Made by a program: the position numbers and the translations under genes. Positions 32,989 through 38,137 of a stretch of DNA of 38,137 nucleotides are shown here, in pieces. The DNA lies in contig CAMLMM010000010.1 in the NCBI GenBank assembly GCA_946481105.1, positions 1 to 38,137 of the forward strand, in the 5' to 3' direction. Position 1 is the first letter of the stretch. Every line of letters starts with the position of its first letter. The stretch comes from an uncultured Alphaproteobacteria bacterium. GTDB lineage: Bacteria; Pseudomonadota; Alphaproteobacteria; Micavibrionales; Micavibrionaceae. The notes under the pieces are model-generated. The model was not told the DNA's origin. It did not search any database and worked only from the letters and a program-made list of their open reading frames with translations.

Positions 32989-33114
32989 CCGGTTAAATCA
33001 GCTTCTACTTATTTGTCACGTGATTTATAATAAAGGCAACTTGTTTTACGAAACCCGGCGGAGTTTTCCCGAATTTTCGCAATAAAATAAATACTATGGA
33101 AATCTATACAGAAC

Positions 33115-33143
33115 TTGCAATCTTTCCCCACAATCAGTATCAA
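33115..33143 (+). promoter_or_regulatory. Promoter of tRNA-Thr
   Basis: -35 TTGCAA (33115-33120), 17-base spacer, -10 TATCAA (33138-33143); the tRNA begins at 33166. The -35 is identical to that of tRNA-Gly. Confidence 0.6.
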
Positions 33144-33165
33144 AGTTCCCGTTGATGATTTCAAC

Positions 33166-33240
33166 GCCGTTGTAGCTCAGGGGTAGAGCAACGCATTCGT
33201 AATGCGTGGGTCGGGGGTTCAATTCCCTTCAACGGCACCA
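33166..33240 (+). tRNA. tRNA-Thr (CGT anticodon), CCA encoded
   Basis: Acceptor GCCGTTG pairs with CAACGGC, D-arm GCTC/GAGC, anticodon stem ACGCA/TGCGT with loop TTCGTAA (anticodon CGT), T-arm GGTTCAATTC, and genomic CCA at 33238-33240. It reads ACG codons. A strong terminator follows directly. Confidence 0.97.
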
Positions 33241-33273
33241 TTATAAAACCCCGCCATTGGCGGGGTTTTATAA
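33241..33273 (+). terminator. Perfect 15-bp terminator hairpin after tRNA-Thr
   Basis: Arms 33241-33255 and 33259-33273 are perfectly complementary (core AACCCCGCC/GGCGGGGTT) around loop ATT, with A- and T-rich outer ends. Confidence 0.9.
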
Positions 33274-33356
33274 TGGTTTTGATGTGGGTTACCCCCGAGG
33301 GGGTTCACGACAAGCGGTTCAGGGAACGGCACCATCACTTATCCCGTTGGTGCGGT

Positions 33357-34676
33357 ATGCGCATCCTTGTCCCTGTTATAACTTCCTGTCTTGTCCTGCT
33401 GCCGATGCCGGCGTGCGCGGATAAAGCCACTTTGCCGTATGGCGCGGATATGGGGCCGAATCCGCAATTGGTGGCCCCAGTCAAAGACCTTGTTCCTACC
33501 GTAAATATCGCTGAGGTCAGGCGTTGGCACGCAGGAGAAAAACCAGTCGCGCCGAAAGGATTTGTCGTGACCGCCTTTGCCGAAGGGCTGGACCATCCGC
33601 GCTGGATTTATGTGCTGCCGAACGGGGATGTGCTGGTGGCCGAGACCAACGCCCCGCCCAAGAAAAAGAGCGGGGGGATTAAAGGCTGGCTGATGAAGCA
33701 ATCCAAGAAGAAAGCTGGGGCGGCTACGGAAAGCGCCAATCGCATCACCCTGCTGCGCGATGTCAATAAGGATGGTGTTGCCGAGATACATACCAAATTT
33801 CTGGAGGGGTTGAATTCGCCGTTTGGCATGGCGTTGATCGCGAATAATTTTTATGTTGCCAATACGGATTCAGTGATGAAATACCCCTACGCCGAAGGCA
33901 ATACGCAGATTACAGCGGTTGGAGAGAAGATTGCAGATCTTCCGGCTGGCGACATAAATCATCATTGGACAAAGAATATCCTGCCCAGTCTTGACGGTAA
34001 CTATTTATATGTCACCGTCGGGTCCAACAGCAATGTTGGTGAAAACGGGATGAAGAATGAAGAAAAACGGGCAGCTATACTGGAGATTAATCTGGCTACG
34101 CGGGCCGTGCGCGTTTTTGCTTCCGGGCTGCGAAACCCGAATGGTTTGGGGTGGCAGCCTGATTCAGGCATGTTGTGGACAACTGTGAATGAACGCGATG
34201 AAATCGGCAGCGATCTTGTGCCGGATTATATGACGTCGGTCAAAGATGGCGGATTTTATGGCTGGCCATATAGTTATTACGGGCCACATGTGGATGAACG
34301 CGTCCAGCCGCAGGAACCGAATCTCGTGGCACAGGCGATAAAGCCGGATTATGCCCTAGGGGCACATACCGCCGCGCTGGGACTGGTGTTTTATGAGGGG
34401 ACGTCTTTTCCTCCACACTACCGAAATGGCGCCTTTATTGGGCAGCATGGGTCGTGGAACCGGGATCCGCCCAGCGGATATAAAATAGTTTTCGTGCCGT
34501 TCCGTGACGGAAAACCCGCCAAAGACGTACCGGAGGATTTTCTAACCGGATTTCTGGATGAGAAGGGAAAAGCGCGCGGTCGTCCCGTTGGGGTGGCGGT
34601 CGATAAGCAGGGAGCGTTGCTGGTGGCCGATGATGTCGGCAATATTATCTGGCGCGTCCAATACGAAACGAAATAA
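33357..34676 (+). CDS. PQQ-dependent sugar dehydrogenase, sorbosone dehydrogenase family
   Basis: The 439-residue protein has a signal peptide (MRILVPVITSCLVLLPMPACA, about 1-22) and the six-bladed propeller features of soluble aldose or L-sorbosone dehydrogenases: GFVVTAFAEGLDHPRWIYVLPNGDVLVAETN, LEGLNSPFGMALI, FASGLRNPNGLGWQP, TVNERDEIGSDLVPDY, YGWPYSYYG, and ALGLVFYEGTSFP. It should oxidise a sugar or aldehyde in the periplasm with PQQ. No PQQ synthesis genes are in the window. I chose ATG 33357 because it places the signal peptide at the N-terminus; no good ribosome site is seen. A short basic insert (KKKSGGIKGWLMKQSKKKAG) near residue 100 is unusual. Confidence 0.88.
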   Translation: MRILVPVITSCLVLLPMPACADKATLPYGADMGPNPQLVAPVKDLVPTVNIAEVRRWHAGEKPVAPKGFVVTAFAEGLDHPRWIYVLPNGDVLVAETNAPPKKKSGGIKGWLMKQSKKKAGAATESANRITLLRDVNKDGVAEIHTKFLEGLNSPFGMALIANNFYVANTDSVMKYPYAEGNTQITAVGEKIADLPAGDINHHWTKNILPSLDGNYLYVTVGSNSNVGENGMKNEEKRAAILEINLATRAVRVFASGLRNPNGLGWQPDSGMLWTTVNERDEIGSDLVPDYMTSVKDGGFYGWPYSYYGPHVDERVQPQEPNLVAQAIKPDYALGAHTAALGLVFYEGTSFPPHYRNGAFIGQHGSWNRDPPSGYKIVFVPFRDGKPAKDVPEDFLTGFLDEKGKARGRPVGVAVDKQGALLVADDVGNIIWRVQYETK

Positions 34677-34736
34677 CCGGAACTTATAAGACTCATGTGT
34701 GTTTGGCTAAGGAGTTCTCAAAAACAGGAGGTAATA

Positions 34737-35255
34737 ATGAAACATGTTTTACCCTTTGCTGCCGTGGCGGTGTTATTGCCGCTGGCGGTGCCAGCTTTCG
34801 CAGACGACAATTCGTCCACCAGCCAGAATTTTGTCAATAAGGCGGTGATCGGCAGCCAGTTTGAAATTCAATCGAGTCAGGAAGCTTTGCAGAAATCCAA
34901 AAATGCTGAGATACGTGAATTTGCCCAGCAGATGATCAACGATCATAGAAAGGCGTCCGATGACATCAAAATTGTGTTGGCGAGCATTTCACCCGATGCG
35001 GGAATTAAAGCGCCGGGAACGGCTTTGGACCAGGAGCATCAGGAAGAATTACAGGAATTAAAGAGCGAGAAAATTTCTGACTTTGATGAAGAATATATAG
35101 AATCGCAGCTTGAGGCGCATAATGACGCTGTCGAATTATTCCGCAATTATAGCGAAAAAGGGGAAAATGCGGATTTAAAGAATTTTGCAAAAACAACTCT
35201 CCCGACGCTTGAAAAGCACCAGGAACACGCCAAATTTCTTGATGAAAAATTTTAA
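34737..35255 (+). CDS. DUF4142 (ferritin-like fold) periplasmic protein
   Basis: The 172-residue protein has a signal peptide (about 1-22, ending AFA|DD) and a four-helix DUF4142 domain: FVNKAVIGSQFEIQSSQEAL, REFAQQMINDHRKASDDIK, EYIESQLEAHNDAVELF, and LPTLEKHQEHAKFL. Conserved Gln, Glu and His residues resemble ferritin-like folds, but function is unknown; some members respond to stress. A perfect AGGAGG (34726-34731) precedes ATG 34737, suggesting high translation. Confidence 0.9.
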   Translation: MKHVLPFAAVAVLLPLAVPAFADDNSSTSQNFVNKAVIGSQFEIQSSQEALQKSKNAEIREFAQQMINDHRKASDDIKIVLASISPDAGIKAPGTALDQEHQEELQELKSEKISDFDEEYIESQLEAHNDAVELFRNYSEKGENADLKNFAKTTLPTLEKHQEHAKFLDEKF

Positions 35256-35339
35256 TTTTTCCATAGCGGAACAATTTCCCAGACTGGGCGTTATTTAAAT
35301 ATATCCACGACATTTCATTGTGACCAAGGAGACATTGTT

Positions 35340-35732
35340 ATGCGTGAACATCAGAACGGCAACATAAAACCGCGCGAAGTGCATGACTCAGGTTTGTACC
35401 CATCCCGGGATACACGCATGCGCAAAGAGCAGGATTACAGCGACGATATAGGAGTTTATAATGAAGGCTATGCCGACAACATGCCGCGTAATGCCGCGTA
35501 CGATCATGGTAACCCACGTCCCCATCAGGGGTATAATCAGGTCCGGGTGGAGAAATACAGCCATACCCAGGACCGTGAAGCATCGCGTTACAGCAACCAG
35601 GGTCGGTTCGGGGTCATGGGCAGCGATCCGGTCAAAAATACGGATGACCCGGACATCCATAAAGAAGCGGTGTCACGTAACGCAGATGACAGCCGGCTAA
35701 GGGATTTGCCATCCGGTTCTACGCGCCATTAG
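35340..35732 (+). CDS. Hypothetical disordered hydrophilic protein, 130 residues
   Basis: This protein is very hydrophilic, rich in Asp, Arg, Asn, Tyr, Gln and Pro (for example YPSRDTRMRKEQDYSDD, PRPHQGYNQVRVEKYSH), without hydrophobic segments, so it is probably disordered. AAGGAG (35326-35331) lies nine bases before ATG 35340, supporting translation. It follows the DUF4142 gene by 84 bases and shares its strand; both could belong to a stress response, but this is inference. I do not recognise a family. Opposite-strand ORFs were treated as shadows. Confidence 0.7.
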   Translation: MREHQNGNIKPREVHDSGLYPSRDTRMRKEQDYSDDIGVYNEGYADNMPRNAAYDHGNPRPHQGYNQVRVEKYSHTQDREASRYSNQGRFGVMGSDPVKNTDDPDIHKEAVSRNADDSRLRDLPSGSTRH

Positions 35733-35737
35733 ACCTA

Positions 35738-38137
35738 TTACTGGCCCAGCCGTTGCTGGGCCAGTTCTTTAACTGCCTTATAATCAGTTTTTCCTGTCCC
35801 CAATACGGGAATTTTGGACGTGGTCATAATGGTGGCGGGTATTGCCAGCGCAGTAATACCATGTGCCGATGCGTAGGCTGACAAGTCCTCGCGGACAGCC
35901 TGTTCGTGCGTCGTCAGAAGGACAAGTTGTTCTCCTTTGCGCGCATCAGGCAGGTTTATGACGGCGTGTTGCGCGTCTGGCCATACGGCTTCAGCCATCG
36001 TTTCAACCAGTGTCAGCGATACCATTTCCCCGGCGATTTTGGCAAAGCGCTTGGCGCGGCCGAGAATAGTAACAAAACCATCGGCATCGACAGATACGAT
36101 ATCACCAGTATCATGCCATCCGTCGGTTGGCGGAACCAGAATGCCCGGATTATTGGCCAGGTAATATCCGCGCATGACATTCGGCCCGTGGATAAATAGG
36201 CGGCCGCCCTCAGCCACACCCGGTACAGGTTCCAGCTTATAATCAATACCGGCCAGAAACCGGCCTACGGTGCCGTTGCGGCGGTGCATGGCAGAATTCA
36301 CGGCAATTACCGGCGACGTCTCGGTTGCGCCATAGCCTTCGAGAATCTGCACGCCGAATTTCTCCATATATACCTGGCGCGTTTCCGGACGGACTTTTTC
36401 GGCCCCGGCGAATATGTACCGCATACGGTAGAAATCATAAGAATTCGCCATCTTGGCGTAGCCCTGCAGGAATGTGTCCGTGCCAAACATGATCGTGGCA
36501 TTGGTGTTGTAAACGATTTCAGGAATCACGCGGTAATGCAGCGGGCTGGGGTACAGGAAGGTCCGGATACCTGAAAGGACAGGCAGAAGTGTGCCGCCTG
36601 TTAAACCAAAGGAATGGAACATTGGCAGGCAATTAAAAACGATATCCTGACGGTTAAAATCGGCACGTGAAGACAATTGGACAATATTCGTCATCAGATT
36701 TTCATGGCTGAGTGCAACGGCTTTTGGCTCCCCTTCGGACCCGGAGGTAAAGAGCAGGACAGCGATTTCTGTCGACAAAGCCCCGAATTTTCTGTGCACA
36801 GATGATGGATTTGCCAGCAGTGCGGCTAATTTCTCGGACCAGTCTATTTGCCGGGCGATATCTTCGAGATAAACAAAAGTAACCTGTGATGATAGAGCGT
36901 CGACAATAGGTTGGAGACGGGCAACCTCAATAAATTTACGCGAGGTCAATACAGTATGTATTTGCGCTGTGCGGCACGCCGACGATATGGATTTGCTCCC
37001 CGTCGAGAAATTCAGCATGGCGGGAACACGCGCAATAGCCTGCAGCGCAAAGAAAGTCACCAATGTACTGACCGAATTCGGCAGCATGATGCCGACACTT
37101 TCACCTTTCGCAGTAAGAGGTGAAACTTTCTGTCCCAGTATCAGGGATTTTGTGACGAGTCCATTAAAACTGAGCGGTTTGAAATCAATGTCTTCGGCAA
37201 TGGCGGCATGACTGCCATTTACGTAGCGTGCTTTCAGTAAGGCTTGGAAAAGGGTTTGCTGACGGTCGCCAGTCATGAACATCATTTCTTCCATCAGATC
37301 ATATAACTGACGGCTGGCAGCAGCGCGGCGGGCGCGGCCTTTTAGATTGTCGTTAACCTTGAATTTGCGCGGTTCCAGGATAGTAATTGTTATTTTTGGG
37401 AAGCTTTTCAATGGCACCTTGCCTTTCAATCGTGCGAATGGCGTGTGCTGCACACCATCAAGGCGTATAGGCAGAATCATGGCATCCGTTTTATCGGCGA
37501 TCATGCCGGGACCATCATAAATTTTCATCAATGATCCAGTATCGGTTAAACGTCCTTCCGGGAAAATTACAATCTGGCGGTCTTCCTCGACCTTGCGTAT
37601 CAGGGATTTAAGCGAATACGGATTAGTCGGGTCGAGCGGAAAAGCATCCACAAGTTTCAGGAAAGGTTTTACCCACCACAATTCAGCCACTTGCGTATTG
37701 ACGGCAAACATGGGAGTACCCGGCAGAAAAGCAGCCAGAAGCGGTGGGTCTAGATAAGACACATGGTTGCCGACAATGACGGCGCGGGGACCGGCTTTCT
37801 CGATATTTTCAAGGCCGCGTATTTCCACTTGATAAAAAATCTTAAAGACAGCCTGCAGGATGCTTTTGGCCAGATAATCCGGCAAAATTTTGCAAATATA
37901 AATGGCAACCAGCAGATTAGCGACAGCAAAGGCAAAAAACATTTCCGGGATACTGAATCCGATGGCAATCATGATGGCAGAAACCGTTGATGATCCGACC
38001 ATAAAGGCAGCATTCATGATGGAGTTGCCGGCCAGAATGCGTGCCCGGATACTCTCGGGTGTCAGGTGTTGGATTATCGCGTTCAGCGGGACAACGAACA
38101 ACCCGCTGCACATCGATATCATTGTGATATCCAGCAC
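35738..38137 (-). CDS. MFS transporter / PlsC acyltransferase / acyl-ACP synthetase fusion (Aas-LplT type), 5' truncated by window
   Basis: The frame runs off the window end, leaving about 800 C-terminal residues. In window numbering, residues 1-95 are the last membrane segments of an MFS transporter (LplT-like); 105-290 are a PlsC acyltransferase with HVSYLD (His125-Asp130) and FPEGR (192-196); from about 330 an AMP-forming ligase follows, with LLFTSGSEGEPKAVALSH, GYGATETSP and GWHDTGD. In E. coli LplT flips lysophospholipid and Aas re-acylates it using acyl-ACP; here all three steps are in one chain, an architecture known in other proteobacteria. Its role is probably lysophospholipid repair. 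The true start is beyond the window. Confidence 0.9.
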   Translation of the reverse strand: MLDITMISMCSGLFVVPLNAIIQHLTPESIRARILAGNSIMNAAFMVGSSTVSAIMIAIGFSIPEMFFAFAVANLLVAIYICKILPDYLAKSILQAVFKIFYQVEIRGLENIEKAGPRAVIVGNHVSYLDPPLLAAFLPGTPMFAVNTQVAELWWVKPFLKLVDAFPLDPTNPYSLKSLIRKVEEDRQIVIFPEGRLTDTGSLMKIYDGPGMIADKTDAMILPIRLDGVQHTPFARLKGKVPLKSFPKITITILEPRKFKVNDNLKGRARRAAASRQLYDLMEEMMFMTGDRQQTLFQALLKARYVNGSHAAIAEDIDFKPLSFNGLVTKSLILGQKVSPLTAKGESVGIMLPNSVSTLVTFFALQAIARVPAMLNFSTGSKSISSACRTAQIHTVLTSRKFIEVARLQPIVDALSSQVTFVYLEDIARQIDWSEKLAALLANPSSVHRKFGALSTEIAVLLFTSGSEGEPKAVALSHENLMTNIVQLSSRADFNRQDIVFNCLPMFHSFGLTGGTLLPVLSGIRTFLYPSPLHYRVIPEIVYNTNATIMFGTDTFLQGYAKMANSYDFYRMRYIFAGAEKVRPETRQVYMEKFGVQILEGYGATETSPVIAVNSAMHRRNGTVGRFLAGIDYKLEPVPGVAEGGRLFIHGPNVMRGYYLANNPGILVPPTDGWHDTGDIVSVDADGFVTILGRAKRFAKIAGEMVSLTLVETMAEAVWPDAQHAVINLPDARKGEQLVLLTTHEQAVREDLSAYASAHGITALAIPATIMTTSKIPVLGTGKTDYKAVKELAQQRLGQ
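35741..35770 (+). terminator. Terminator between converging unknown and aas-like genes
   Basis: CTGGCCCAGC (35741-35750) pairs perfectly with GCTGGGCCAG (35755-35764) around CGTT, followed by TTCTTT. The stem encodes the last residues of the minus-strand aas-like protein. Confidence 0.8.

Noticed and set aside
35338..35660. Two minus-strand ORFs opposite the disordered protein
   Set aside because: The plus frame has AAGGAG at good spacing; the minus frames have none and one looks hydrophobic only by reading complementary codons.

Overview
The window is a chromosomal segment of an alphaproteobacterium. Pointers to that class are GcrA (a cell-cycle regulator found only there), a single Rel/Spo-type (p)ppGpp enzyme, the lepB-rnc-era block behind acpS, the rnd-kdsD-lptC-lptA-lptB block, a large NAD-glutamate dehydrogenase C-terminus, and a small SRP RNA next to dnaX-ybaB-type genes. 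Base composition is near 50% GC by eye. A deep-branching, Micavibrio- or Rhodospirillales-like lineage is a guess that only a tree could confirm. All three tRNAs carry a genomically encoded CCA end.

Layout: 1-2.0 kb, end of NAD-GDH, a MATE exporter and tRNA-Gly. 2.0-5.4 kb, a two-gene unknown operon on the minus strand, facing a plus-strand series: ProXp-ala-like deacylase, CnoX/YbbN chaperedoxin, Lon N-domain protein, Trm112-like protein, DUF971 protein. 5.4-7.1 kb, rpoZ, a winged-helix regulator with a shortened N-terminus, and a divergent unknown. 7.1-12.1 kb (minus strand), tRNA-Leu and the envelope operon rnd-kdsD-lptC-lptA-lptB-methyltransferase. 12.3-19.2 kb (plus strand), a receiver plus degenerate GGDEF protein, a lipoprotein with an apparent AUA start, rsh, DUF2062, acpS, lepB, rnc, era. 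19.2-22.5 kb, gcrA with a striking upstream region, tadA, rluB, rsmD, uppP. 22.5-26.5 kb, YceI, cytochrome b561, GST, an SDR protein, a mosaic intergenic repeat element and an isolated trpF. 26.6-29 kb, two unrecognised proteins, one of 621 residues with composite structure. 29-33.2 kb, xthA, ybaB, dnaX, ffs and a metallophosphoesterase. 33.2-38.1 kb, tRNA-Thr, a PQQ-type sugar dehydrogenase, a DUF4142 protein, a disordered small protein, and a truncated MFS-acyltransferase-AMP ligase fusion.

Most genes are housekeeping: LPS precursor synthesis and export (kdsD, lptABC), undecaprenyl recycling (uppP), lysophospholipid repair (Aas-like), RNA processing and modification (rnc, rnd, rluB, rsmD, tadA), stringent response and cell-cycle control. 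No phage, insertion sequence, CRISPR array or defence island is visible. The parts most worth a second look are the gcrA upstream region (perfect DnaA box plus three clustered GANTC sites), the REC-GGDEF-like protein that keeps a c-di-GMP I-site but has lost GGDEF, the AUA start, two abutting 18-bp palindromes in a divergent promoter region, the hairpin-rich repeat element at 25.5 kb, and the unknown 621-residue protein.
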